Translations under genes and position numbers: made by a program
Source: Paenibacillus sp. FSL H8-0048
GTDB taxonomy: Bacteria; Bacillota; Bacilli; Paenibacillales; Paenibacillaceae
DNA: 64,000 nucleotides
NCBI RefSeq assembly: GCF_038002825.1
Contig: NZ_JBBODF010000001.1
Location: forward strand, 5,828,001-5,892,000
Direction: 5' to 3'
Notes under the pieces: generated by a model
Database searches by the model: none
The model's input: the letters and a program-made list of their open reading frames with translations, nothing else
What the model was told of the DNA's origin: nothing
Shown: piece by piece, positions 42,153 to 50,061 of the stretch
Layout: every line of letters starts with the position of its first letter
Position numbering within the stretch: position 1 is the stretch's first letter

Positions 42153-42536
42153 ATGAATCCGAAAGAGAGCCTGTATGACAGCCTGGGAGGCGCTGAGGGG
42201 ATACACCGTCTAGTGACTGTGTTTTATGCCAAGGTGCAGCTTCACCCGCAGCTCAGCCCGTTATTCCCTGAAGATATTACTCCGGTATTGGAGAAGCAAT
42301 ATCAGTTCTTAAGCCAATTCTTTGGCGGCCCTGCCCTGTTCTCCGAGCAGCACGGCCATCCCATGATGAGAGCCAGACATATGCATGTTCCCATCACTCC
42401 TGCTTTGGCGGAGGATTGGCTTGCCTGCATGAAGGCGGCGCTTGCAGAGGTTGGTGTGGAAGAGTCCCTGCGTACCTTTGTCCTGAGCCGGCTGGCTGGT
42501 CCCGCCCATCATTTTGTCAATATGCCCCATGAATAA
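42153..42536 (+). CDS. yjbI: Truncated haemoglobin, group II (YjbI/GlbO-like)
   Basis: A 127-residue haem protein of the 2-on-2 globin fold. Landmarks: TVFYAKVQLHPQLSPLFP (B helix with Tyr B10), FGGPALFSEQHGHPMMRARH carrying the proximal His in ARHMHVPIT, and AEDWLACMKAAL with Trp G8, the group II marker. The length is usual. Group II globins bind oxygen tightly and are linked to redox or thiol chemistry; in B. subtilis yjbI lies by the thioredoxin-like yjbH, which is not the case here. GAAGAAGG precedes the ATG. Confidence 0.92.
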   Translation: MNPKESLYDSLGGAEGIHRLVTVFYAKVQLHPQLSPLFPEDITPVLEKQYQFLSQFFGGPALFSEQHGHPMMRARHMHVPITPALAEDWLACMKAALAEVGVEESLRTFVLSRLAGPAHHFVNMPHE

Positions 42537-42565
42537 AGTGTAGTTGTGAAAGGATGAGGGCACCC

Positions 42566-43270
42566 GTGCCGGAATTAATACCGCTGTACTCAATTAAGGT
42601 TACCTGCTGTAACTGTGAACATGAATTTTCTACCTCAAGAGTACGTCCCAGCCTCAAAAAGGCCATCCGCCGCGATGCGGACTTCTGCTCCTACTACAAG
42701 GCGGAGAATCCCGATTATTATGTGGTTCGGGTCTGTCCGAAGTGCGGCTTCGCCTCCACAGAGAATTCAGCAGACAAGCTGGCTGACTGGCAGCGGAAGT
42801 CCTTCGATGCCCAGGTAGGAAGACGGTGGCAGGCCCGCAGCTTCGGAGAGAAGCGTAACTGGGAGGAAGCGCTGGAGACGTACAAGCTGGCGCTGATCTG
42901 CGCGCAGAGCATTAAAGACAAGGAACGTATTATAGCAAGCCTGCTGCACCATATTGCCTGGCTGTACCGGTATCAAGGGGATACGGTGCAGGAGCAGCGC
43001 TTCCTGACCTATTCGCTGGATGAGTATGTGAAGGTGTTCGAGAATGATTCCTCCGGCGGTAATGATGCGCGGCTGATGTATCTGATTGGTGAGTTGAACC
43101 GCCGGATCGGGGAGTTCGCCGCTGCTGTACGGTGGTTCTCAAGGGTCATTAATGACCAGCGCATTACGGACGCGGCCATGATTCGGGCTTCGCGCGAGCA
43201 ATGGGCCATACTGCGTGAGCAGATGCGCGGGCTGGACGTTGATCCGGATGGGCTTCCCGCAGGTACATAG
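42566..43270 (+). CDS. DUF2225 protein with Zn-binding N-terminus and helical repeats
   Basis: A 234-residue cytoplasmic protein. Two Cys pairs, VTCCNCEHEF and VCPKCGFAS, probably bind zinc. The rest is helical with TPR-like spacing (WEEALETYKLALICAQSIKD, IASLLHHIAWLYRYQGDT, LMYLIGELNRRIGEFAAA). GTG at 42566 is preferred over ATG at 42554 because the AAAGG would touch the latter directly. It follows the globin gene by 29 bases and is probably cotranscribed. Function of DUF2225 is unknown. Confidence 0.82.
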   Translation: MPELIPLYSIKVTCCNCEHEFSTSRVRPSLKKAIRRDADFCSYYKAENPDYYVVRVCPKCGFASTENSADKLADWQRKSFDAQVGRRWQARSFGEKRNWEEALETYKLALICAQSIKDKERIIASLLHHIAWLYRYQGDTVQEQRFLTYSLDEYVKVFENDSSGGNDARLMYLIGELNRRIGEFAAAVRWFSRVINDQRITDAAMIRASREQWAILREQMRGLDVDPDGLPAGT

Positions 43271-43315
43271 AAGGCGGAGTAGGGTGTTAGAGCGTCTATC
43301 CGGTATACCGGAACG

Positions 43316-43350
43316 CAAAAAGGCGTAGAAGGGATGCCTCTTCTACGCCT
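43316..43350 (-). terminator. Terminator of the minus-strand yycC operon
   Basis: AGGCGTAGAAG and CTTCTACGCCT pair around an 8-base loop. On the minus strand the stem is followed by TTTTTGCG, so it ends the 43390-43805 operon; it also lies after the DUF2225 stop. Confidence 0.82.
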
Positions 43351-43389
43351 CTGCCCGCTTAAGCGGGGCGAACGGCCGGACATCCGCAC

Positions 43390-43620
43390 TTAGCGGACCG
43401 CCCGGTCAAACAGCAGGTAGTCATTGTCATTATCAATGACGGTGGGACTTGCACTGCAGCAAGGAAAGACCAGCAGCTTTTTTTTGCCGTCGCGCACGTG
43501 CTGCAGCTCCTTAGGCTTCATCGGCAGAAGAACATTCTCATGGTCGCAGAAGGGGCAATATTGCACGTACATGTCGCCAAGAATAATGTCATAAGGCCAG
43601 GTATGGCTGAAGGGGATCAT
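43390..43620 (-). CDS. Small Cys-rich conserved hypothetical protein
   Basis: A 76-residue protein with YCPFCDHENVLLPMKP and a VFPCCSASP pair, suggesting a small zinc-ribbon. It also has DNDNDYLLFDRAV at the end. The start overlaps the yycC stop by four bases, so they are coupled. I do not know a function. Confidence 0.72.
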   Translation of the reverse strand: MIPFSHTWPYDIILGDMYVQYCPFCDHENVLLPMKPKELQHVRDGKKKLLVFPCCSASPTVIDNDNDYLLFDRAVR

Positions 43621-43805
43621 TGCTTGTCCTTCTCGTCGGAGGGGGCTGCGCTGCCTTCGGGGGGCTCGCTTACGGCCTTCTTGGATAATTCAGCGATTTT
43701 TTGCAGCAGGATATGTTGGGGCATATGCATCAGGTGTTCCAGCGGAACGCCGAGTTGTTTGGATAAGGTGATGGCCGTCTCCGGCGATATTTGCAGTGGC
43801 TTCAT
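43617..43805 (-). CDS. yycC: YycC-like small protein
   Basis: A 62-residue protein beginning MKPLQISPETAITLSKQLGV and PLEHLMHMPQHILLQKIAEL, which matches the short YycC family of Bacillales (function unknown). The Ser/Pro/Glu-rich end is probably disordered. GGAGGGCC precedes the ATG. First gene of a two-gene operon. Confidence 0.82.
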   Translation of the reverse strand: MKPLQISPETAITLSKQLGVPLEHLMHMPQHILLQKIAELSKKAVSEPPEGSAAPSDEKDKQ

Positions 43806-43910
43806 TAGGAGGCCCTCCTTACAATTAGTGGAGTATCATGATTCACTTTACCATGGCTCTACCTCAATTACAAAGAAAACTACTCTATAACAAAGGAATG
43901 GTGAGTATCT

Positions 43911-45710
43911 ATGAAACAACCGTTATCACTGACATGGGAACTGGAATCGATTTTTCCGGGAGGCTCTGCCTCTCCGCAGTTCGAGAGCTTCCTGAGCGTG
44001 CTCGAATCCGATATTGAACGCCTGCGCACACAGGTGGCCGCTGCTGCTGCACCGGCTGATGCGGCTTCAACGAAGGAGCTGGACCCGGTCATTGAGCTGC
44101 TGCAGAGCTGTGCCGGACGCCTTACACAGGCCTCTGAATTCGCCGGTTGTCTGGGTGCGCAGAATCAGCTCGACAAAGGGGCGGTGAGACTGTCCTCCAA
44201 GGTAACGGGGCTGCGCGCCGGTTATGAGGGCATCAGCTCTGCCTTCGATAACGTGCTGCGCCAGACCTCTGACGCGGTATGGGCCGAGTGGATGGCCCGG
44301 CCGGAGATTGCCCCGCTGAATTTCGTGCTCAGTGAGAGCCGGAGTCTGGCCCGTGAGAAGATGAGCCCGGAGCTGGAGAGCCTGGCCCTTGAGCTTGCAG
44401 TTGACGGCTATCACGGCTGGAGCGAGCATTATGAGACCATTGTCGGACAGATCCAGATTCCTTGTGAAGAAGACGGGGAAGAGAAGCTGCTCTCTGCCGG
44501 GCAAGCGTTCAACAAGCTGACGGATGAGAATCCTGAGGTCCGCCGTACGATGTTCCGCAAATGGGAAGAAGCCTGGGGCGGGGCGGCCGACTATTGTGCA
44601 GATACCTTGAATCATCTGGCAGGCTTCCGCCTGAAGCTGTACAAGGGCCGCGGCTGGGAGGATGTGCTGAAGGAGCCGCTGGGCATCAACCGTATGTCCC
44701 GTGAGACTCTGGATGTCATGTGGGATGTGATCACGAAGAGTAAGCCTGCACTGGTATCCTATCTGAAGCGCAAGGCAGAAATTCTGGGTCTGGAGTCACT
44801 CGCCTGGGTCGATGTGGATGCGCCAGTCGGCAAGTCCTCCGGCAAAATTCCCTATGAACAGGCAGCCGCCGACATCGTGACCCAGTTCCGCAAATTCAGT
44901 CCGAAGCTGGCGGATTTCGCCGAGCGCGCCTTCGACAAGGATTGGATTGAGGTCGAAGACCGGGCCGCGAAGCGTCCGGGCGGCTTCTGTGTCTCCTTCC
45001 CGGAGAGCAAGGAATCCCGTATATTCATGACTTATAGCGGCACGCCGTCCAATGTATCCACTCTTGCGCATGAGCTGGGCCATGCCTATCACTCCTTCCT
45101 GCTGGAGGACCAGCCGCTGTTCAACCAGAACTATGCGATGAACGTGGCGGAGACCGCTTCCACCTTCGCGGAGGTCATTGTGTCGGACGCGCAGGTGAAG
45201 TCTGCATCGGACAACGAAGAGAAGCTGGCGCTGCTTGAAGCGAAGATCCAGAACAGTGTGGCGTTCTTTATGAATATTCATGCCCGCTTCCTGTTCGAGA
45301 CCCGCTTCTATGAGAAGCGCAAGGCAGGTCTTGTAAGCAGTGAGGAATTGTCGGCGCTGATGGAGGAAGCCCAGAAGGAGGCCTTCTGCGGGGTTCTTTC
45401 CGAATATCATCCGCATTTCTGGGCGTCGAAGCTTCATTTCTATATCACGGATGTGCCATTCTACAACTTCCCGTATACAGTAGGGTATATGTTCAGTACC
45501 GGTCTATACCGGCTTGCACTGCAAGAAGGGACCTCCTTTGCCGATAAGTATGACAGCCTGCTGCAGGATACCGGGGTGATGACGCTGGAGGATCTGGTGT
45601 CGAAGCATCTGGGCGCTGATCTGTCCAAGTCGGATTTCTGGCAGGGGGCTGCGGATTTAATCGTTGCCGATATCAATGAATTCCTGGAAATGACAGAACA
45701 ACACGGCTAA
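43911..45710 (+). CDS. M3 family oligoendopeptidase (PepF/YusX-like)
   Basis: A 599-residue cytoplasmic zinc peptidase that degrades short peptides. The metal motif HELGH is in STLAHELGHAYHSFLLED (His387, Glu388, His391), and the third ligand Glu is expected in NVAETASTFAEVIVSDAQ. The N-terminus (LSLTWELESIFPGG) and the C-terminal FYNFPYTVGYMFSTGLY are family-typical, and length agrees. It stands alone, with a terminator about 75 bases downstream. Confidence 0.92.
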   Translation: MKQPLSLTWELESIFPGGSASPQFESFLSVLESDIERLRTQVAAAAAPADAASTKELDPVIELLQSCAGRLTQASEFAGCLGAQNQLDKGAVRLSSKVTGLRAGYEGISSAFDNVLRQTSDAVWAEWMARPEIAPLNFVLSESRSLAREKMSPELESLALELAVDGYHGWSEHYETIVGQIQIPCEEDGEEKLLSAGQAFNKLTDENPEVRRTMFRKWEEAWGGAADYCADTLNHLAGFRLKLYKGRGWEDVLKEPLGINRMSRETLDVMWDVITKSKPALVSYLKRKAEILGLESLAWVDVDAPVGKSSGKIPYEQAAADIVTQFRKFSPKLADFAERAFDKDWIEVEDRAAKRPGGFCVSFPESKESRIFMTYSGTPSNVSTLAHELGHAYHSFLLEDQPLFNQNYAMNVAETASTFAEVIVSDAQVKSASDNEEKLALLEAKIQNSVAFFMNIHARFLFETRFYEKRKAGLVSSEELSALMEEAQKEAFCGVLSEYHPHFWASKLHFYITDVPFYNFPYTVGYMFSTGLYRLALQEGTSFADKYDSLLQDTGVMTLEDLVSKHLGADLSKSDFWQGAADLIVADINEFLEMTEQHG

Positions 45711-45785
45711 GGATTTGTCGAAAATGAGAAGAATTGGTTTTTTGCAGTATAATGATGGCGGTTGAAAATGGTGTGAATGCGCAAA

Positions 45786-45809
45786 GGCCCCGGTTTCGGG
45801 GTCTTTTTA
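45786..45809 (+). terminator. Terminator after the M3 peptidase gene
   Basis: GGCCCCG, loop GTTT, CGGGGTC and TTTTTA. Confidence 0.85.
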
Positions 45810-45914
45810 TGCTGTGTATTTGTCGATAAATGGCGACAAAAGTTTGTATTTTGCTATAAATACTAAATAATTTGCGCATTTATAGGGATTATAACCCAAT
45901 TATGTTGAATAATG

Positions 45915-46069
45915 TTGTGGGTGTTTGAATAGTACCCTATAATGAGCCTAAAGCCTTATATAAGCGCTGCTAGACCCACGAAATTCAAACAACTGCTTTC
46001 GAAGCAAGTGTTGTGTGAGGCAGAGCCATGAGGCTGCATCACCCACAAGACTTTTAGGAGGAAATGTAT
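45915..46069 (+). promoter_or_regulatory. Strong promoter and structured leader with a 9-codon upstream ORF
   Basis: TTGTGG (45915-45920), a 17-base spacer and TATAAT (45938-45943) predict a start near 45950 and a leader of about 120 bases. The leader folds around GCTTTCGAAGC and GCAGAGCC/GGCTGC. A short reading frame MRLHHPQDF (46028-46057) has GAGG seven bases ahead, and its stop TAG overlaps the AGGAGG of the next gene. This suggests translational coupling or attenuation. I do not recognise a known riboswitch. Confidence 0.6.
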
Positions 46070-46477
46070 GTGAGGACGGAACAATTATCGCTTGCAAGAC
46101 AGATCGATCTGGTATTTCATGAGCTGCAGGAGGAATTGTCAGGACTGAATTCAGGGACGGTATTTGTACAGATCAGGAATAATATTATCGGCAAATTCGG
46201 GGTCCGCCACAATCCGCTCGCCGGACGCAGCGGAAGCTTCGCAGCCGAACAGGAGGGGCTGACTTCGGGACAGCAATCCTCATTCCGCGTCATGGCGCTG
46301 GAGAGCCTGAAGTATAAGAAACGGTGGACGCATGGAGAGATCAGCTACGAATTTGCTGTACGCCAGGGAATGGTGGTGGTGGACGCTACACTGGAGTCCA
46401 ACTACAATATGGCGAATCTGATGATCCGCTATCCGCGCAGCAGTCACAGCGATGCCTCGGATCAATCCTTCGGCTGA
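46070..46477 (+). CDS. Uncharacterised small protein
   Basis: A 135-residue protein read from GTG at 46070; an in-frame ATG at 46064 is only two bases from AGGAGG and so less likely. It has an amphipathic N-terminal helix (LARQIDLVFHELQEELSG), a beta stretch (TVFVQIRNNIIGKFGVRHNP), a basic segment (LESLKYKKRWTHGEISYEFA) and a Ser-rich end. There is no signal or membrane segment. I recognise no family. A strong promoter and an unusual leader suggest it is well expressed and post-transcriptionally controlled. Confidence 0.65.
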   Translation: MRTEQLSLARQIDLVFHELQEELSGLNSGTVFVQIRNNIIGKFGVRHNPLAGRSGSFAAEQEGLTSGQQSSFRVMALESLKYKKRWTHGEISYEFAVRQGMVVVDATLESNYNMANLMIRYPRSSHSDASDQSFG

Positions 46478-46493
46478 TTCTATATACATATAG

Positions 46494-46533
46494 AAAAGCC
46501 CCCCTGCGTTTCGACGAGAAACGCGGGAGGGCT
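46494..46533 (-). terminator. Terminator of the SASP gene
   Basis: AGCCCCCCTGCGTTTC and GAAACGCGGGAGGGCT pair around GACGA. On the minus strand TTTT follows, so it ends the SASP transcript; it also lies after the plus-strand 46477 stop. Confidence 0.82.
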
Positions 46534-46592
46534 GTGATGCTGCTCGGTCTATGCCTCACGGCTTAGACGGATCTTAAAGATAAGGGTAGCGA

Positions 46593-46826
46593 TTACGAAC
46601 GACCGGACAGTTGTTGCTCTGCCAGTTGCACCAGACGTTTGGTGATATATCCTCCCAAAGAACCAGTTTCGCGGGAAGTATAGTTACCATAATAACCGTC
46701 TGCCGGGATTGTTACTCCAAGCTCCTGTGCTGCTTCATATTTCAACTGCTGCAGCGCTGCATTCGCTTGAGGAACGACCAGGTTGTTAGAACGGCTACCA
46801 CGACTTTGTTGACCTGCTTGACCCAT
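46593..46826 (-). CDS. Small acid-soluble spore protein, alpha/beta type
   Basis: A 77-residue protein that coats DNA in dormant spores and protects it from UV and heat. Family signatures are [20 protein letters not shown] with the GPR protease site region at YEAAQELGV, and the second conserved box [28 protein letters not shown] precedes the ATG and a sigma-G-type promoter lies upstream. Monocistronic with its own terminator. It is direct evidence that the organism forms spores. Confidence 0.95.
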   Translation of the reverse strand: MGQAGQQSRGSRSNNLVVPQANAALQQLKYEAAQELGVTIPADGYYGNYTSRETGSLGGYITKRLVQLAEQQLSGRS

Positions 46827-46857
46827 GTGTGCTCACCTCCTTCGCCCGTTGTGAAGA

Positions 46858-46887
46858 TAGTATGAGCGCGGGAGGAAGAATTCATAC
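46858..46887 (-). promoter_or_regulatory. Sigma-G-type promoter of the SASP gene
   Basis: On the minus strand GTATG (46887-46883), an 18-base spacer and CATACTA (46864-46858) match the forespore sigma-G pattern. The start codon is about 32 bases further on. Confidence 0.8.
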
Positions 46888-46928
46888 ACGAATTTTGAAG
46901 GTTTATAGGATGGTAATTATATGAAAAT

Positions 46929-47900
46929 TCAGCGCTCCGGATAGATCATCTGCAGCGTGTCTTCCAGAACCAGCGTCTGTCCGGGTTCAAGCGTGATCAG
47001 CCCGGTAGCGGAGGCGTCCTGCTCCAGATTAGGGGCGTCCGGAAGCCAGGTGAGCGGTTCAATGCACAGGAACTGGTCGGCTTCGCCTTTGGTATAGAGA
47101 ATCCAGTGGCGGAAGAGGTCAGGATTGGCCGAGTAACGCAGCCCGTACCCATCGTCCCGCATCAGTACGGCCTCGGCAGGCTGGCCTTCTGCTATACGCA
47201 GGACAGTATCCAGGTCCGCACCTTCAAGATTCAGCCGGGTGTGCAGGCTCGTAAGCTCCCCAAGCGGCAACAGCTGTCCTGTAGACAAGAGATCCTCACT
47301 AAGCTCGCAGACGGCCCCGGCAGGAAGGGTGACATTCCAGCGGGAGGGCGTTCCGTCCAGCATGAACCACGTATGATAGCCTATGCCAAAGGGGACGCGC
47401 TTGCTGCCGAGATGAGTGACTCTGAGCGTCTGCTGGAGCCGGGCATCCTGAAGCCGGAAGGTCATTTCAAACTTCAGCGGCTCGGGGAATTGTCTGATCC
47501 ACTCGGGATCATCCGCAGTAAGGAATTCAGTGGTGACCGCACAGCCATCCTCGTCCTCTTCAATGTCACTGACACACCAGGCCTGGGTGCGGTGCAGTCC
47601 GTGGATATGATGTTCTCCTGCATTACGGTCGAACTGGTAGCTTGTGCCGTCGAATTGGAAGCTTCCGCCGCGTATGCGGCCAGGCGGCACCAGGAGGGGC
47701 AGGCCGAAGTGATAAGGTTTCTGCATATATGATGCCAAGTCGCTTTCTTCAGGCTGACGGAGGATCTGCCGCTCCATGGTGAGGTCCCACAATGAAATTA
47801 CGTTATTACCCAGCCGGGGCAGAAGCGTGACTTCCAGTTCCCGGCTATGCAAAATGTACGTATCATAACCGTTCCACTGCCCTTTGGTCACCTGTTTCAT
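46929..47900 (-). CDS. Aldose 1-epimerase family protein
   Basis: A 323-residue galactose mutarotase-like enzyme that interconverts sugar anomers. The catalytic His pair is in GEHHIHGLHRTQAW and GIGYHTWFMLDG, and the Glu in FLCIEPLTWLPDAPN. The N-terminus (VTLLPRLGNNVISLWDLT) is typical of the group. It is divergent from the trpS T-box region and is not in a galactose operon, so the sugar is unknown. Confidence 0.88.
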   Translation of the reverse strand: MKQVTKGQWNGYDTYILHSRELEVTLLPRLGNNVISLWDLTMERQILRQPEESDLASYMQKPYHFGLPLLVPPGRIRGGSFQFDGTSYQFDRNAGEHHIHGLHRTQAWCVSDIEEDEDGCAVTTEFLTADDPEWIRQFPEPLKFEMTFRLQDARLQQTLRVTHLGSKRVPFGIGYHTWFMLDGTPSRWNVTLPAGAVCELSEDLLSTGQLLPLGELTSLHTRLNLEGADLDTVLRIAEGQPAEAVLMRDDGYGLRYSANPDLFRHWILYTKGEADQFLCIEPLTWLPDAPNLEQDASATGLITLEPGQTLVLEDTLQMIYPER

Positions 47901-47990
47901 AAGAGATATGCTCCTTTGATAAGCTGTAATCAGATTACATACACACGAATATCTTTATCATACCAGATTTATCCGGCGGAGGTTAGGGAT

Positions 47991-48019
47991 TTGACAACTT
48001 CTCCGGGCCGATCTATGAT
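47991..48019 (+). promoter_or_regulatory. trpS promoter
   Basis: TTGACA (47991-47996), a 17-base spacer and TATGAT (48014-48019), a near-consensus sigma-A promoter. Confidence 0.85.
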
Positions 48020-48024
48020 GGAGG

Positions 48025-48300
48025 CATCAAGTAACACAGGTAACGCGATGACAGGGACAAGTAAGCATGGACTGTACCTCCAGAAAGCCGGTGGCTGATG
48101 TGAACCGGTGGTGCACCTCTGACTGAATGGACCCTTGAGCGCCGCGCTCGAACAGGCTGTTTAAGCCTTAAGTAGACCGGCCGCCTCTTCCCCGTTAACG
48201 GAAGCCAAGGCTGTTTGCACAGATCCCTGCGGGGACTCCAGGCAGCGAATAAGGGTGGTACCACGGTCTCACGTCCCTTGCGGATGTGGGGCCTTTTTGC
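48025..48300 (+). ncRNA. T-box leader (Trp) controlling trpS
   Basis: A tRNA-sensing leader of about 275 bases. The specifier appears to be TGG at 48128-48130 within GAATGGACC, matching tryptophan and the downstream gene. The T-box itself, AAGGGTGGTACCACGG, is at 48251-48266. A terminator formed by GGTCTCACGTCC and GGATGTGGGGCC plus T-run (48265-48298) competes with the antiterminator. Uncharged tRNA-Trp should therefore raise trpS transcription. Confidence 0.92.
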
Positions 48301-48347
48301 GTTCTATGCGCCAGCGGATATTAATTATGATGATGGAGGATAAGGAA

Positions 48348-49337
48348 ATGGCTAAAAAAGTATTGTCGGGCATACAGCCCAGCGGTTCACTAACACTCGG
48401 TAATTATATCGGGGCAATCAAGAATTTCGTCAAGCTTCAAAAGGAATACGAATGTTACTTCATGGTGGTCGATCTGCATGCCATTACGGTAGCCCAGGAC
48501 CCTGCGGCTCTGCGTGAGAATTCCGAATCAGTAGCCGCGCTGTATCTGGCTGCAGGCATCGATCCGTCCATTGCACATGTCTATATGCAGTCCCATGTGC
48601 CGCAGCATGCCGAGCTGGGCTGGATTCTGACTACGCTCACTGCCATGGGTGAGCTGGAACGGATGACACAGTTCAAGGACAAATCGGCCGGCAAAGAATC
48701 CGTGGGCGCAGGTCTGTTCGTCTATCCGTCGCTGATGGCCGCCGATATTCTGGTCTATAATGCGGATCTGGTGCCGGTAGGGGAAGACCAGAAGCAGCAT
48801 CTGGAGCTGACCCGTGACCTGGCGGGACGCTTCAATCACCGGTTCGGTGACTTCTTCACTGTCCCTGAGCCGTACATTCCGGAGGTCGGCGCGCGGATTA
48901 TGTCCCTGGATGACGGTACCAAGAAGATGAGCAAAAGCGATCCCAACCCCGGCAGCAGAATCGGACTATTGGACCCGCCTGATGTGATCCGCAAAAAGAT
49001 CAGCCGGGCCACAACGGATTCCGGCCGTGAGGTTATCTTCGACCCGGCGGCTAAGCCGGAGATCAGCAATCTGATGAGCATCTATGCCGAGTGCTCGGGA
49101 ATGAGCCTGCAGCAGATTGCCGACAAATATGAAGGCCAAATGTACGGCGGCTTCAAAAAAGAGCTGGCTGAAGCGGTCGTAGCCCTGCTGGAGCCGATCC
49201 AGCAAAGATATCAGGACATTCGCAGCTCAGGGATGCTGAGTGATATTCTGGCTCAGGGTGCCGAAAGTGCACGGATCAGTGCTGCCCGGACCCTGGAGGG
49301 CGTCAAGGAACGGATGGGCTTCCTGCCTACCCGTTAA
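48348..49337 (+). CDS. trpS: Tryptophanyl-tRNA synthetase
   Basis: Charges tRNA-Trp. The 329-residue class I enzyme shows the HIGH-type motif as PSGSLTLGNYIGAI and KMSKS as TKKMSKSDPNPGSR. The ATG at 48348, with GGAGG eight bases upstream, follows the T-box terminator by about 50 bases. Length is that of bacterial TrpRS. Regulation by the T-box leader is strongly indicated. Confidence 0.96.
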   Translation: MAKKVLSGIQPSGSLTLGNYIGAIKNFVKLQKEYECYFMVVDLHAITVAQDPAALRENSESVAALYLAAGIDPSIAHVYMQSHVPQHAELGWILTTLTAMGELERMTQFKDKSAGKESVGAGLFVYPSLMAADILVYNADLVPVGEDQKQHLELTRDLAGRFNHRFGDFFTVPEPYIPEVGARIMSLDDGTKKMSKSDPNPGSRIGLLDPPDVIRKKISRATTDSGREVIFDPAAKPEISNLMSIYAECSGMSLQQIADKYEGQMYGGFKKELAEAVVALLEPIQQRYQDIRSSGMLSDILAQGAESARISAARTLEGVKERMGFLPTR

Positions 49338-49338
49338 G

Positions 49339-49530
49339 TTAAGGGGTAGGCTGGTTACTCTCCGCCTTGCGTCTCAGCCTGGCCTTGACGATGAAGCCCC
49401 AGCCGATGTTGAGCACGCACAGCGCGCCGAGCAGGAGCGCCAGCCAAATGTTATAGCTGATCGAGATGGAAGCTGCTGTGAGGAGTAGAATTGAAGAGCA
49501 GGCGAACCACAGTGACAGACCTTTACCCAT
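49339..49530 (-). CDS. Small two-span membrane protein
   Basis: A 63-residue protein from the ATG at 49530 (GGAAGG upstream): two hydrophobic segments, LSLWFACSSILLLTAASISI and IWLALLLGALCVLNIGWGFI, followed by a basic tail (VKARLRRKAESN). It converges with trpS, its stop being adjacent to the trpS stop. Function unknown; it looks like a real small Paenibacillus membrane protein but could be non-conserved. Confidence 0.6.
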   Translation of the reverse strand: MGKGLSLWFACSSILLLTAASISISYNIWLALLLGALCVLNIGWGFIVKARLRRKAESNQPTP

Positions 49531-49557
49531 ATGTTCCAGCCTTCCTTTCTGCTTCAA

Positions 49558-50010
49558 ATAGTGTACAAGTGAATCTCGGTGTGCCTCGCAGCATGCCGGG
49601 ATTTTTAGTTCAAAAGTAAGCTTTCAGTTCAAATGTAAATAAATGTAGTAGGTGAGCACTTGCTTTGCGCTGTAACCGCTTTATGGTGATTGTGCCTTAT
49701 GCCGTCCCGGGCGTCAAGGGGCAGGCAAGAGAATAGATCCCCCGGTAAATATAGTCTATAACGTATTAGATGAGTTGCATTATCCTGCACAAATTGCAAC
49801 ATTTCGATTTATAAATCACCCCAAATCAAAAAATGTTGCACAAAAGGCAGCAATCTTCCTCCCCCAATCAGCGGAGCGGGGAAATTCCTGCACTTCATGC
49901 AACATTCCTTACAGAGACCCTTATATCCCTTATTCAAAGTTGCAATATTTACAACATCTCGGCGTGATCCCTGACCGCACATGTGGGTGGTTTTGGTGGT
50001 AAATGTAATT
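49558..50010. other. Gene-free stretch with repeated TGCAAC motifs
   Basis: No convincing gene. Around 49770-49950 the motif TGCAACATT or its inverse recurs: AAATTGCAACATTTCG (about 49791), AAAATGTTGCACAAAA (about 49829), TCATGCAACATTCC (about 49896) and AGTTGCAATATTTACAAC (about 49938). The spacing is roughly 40-65 bases. This may be another degenerate dispersed repeat. Confidence 0.5.
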
Positions 50011-50042
50011 AAAAAAGTGGCACCTGCCCCGGCAGATGCCAC
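50011..50042 (-). terminator. Terminator of yfhP
   Basis: GTGGCACCTGCC and GGCAGATGCCAC pair with one mismatch; the minus strand continues with TTTTTT. Confidence 0.85.
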
Positions 50043-50061
50043 CTGTTTTCAAAAAAACTTC

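Noticed and set aside
48255-48347. A longer trpS reading frame starting in the T-box terminator
   Set aside because: It would begin within the T-box and terminator; the ATG at 48348 has a good ribosome binding site and gives the standard protein.
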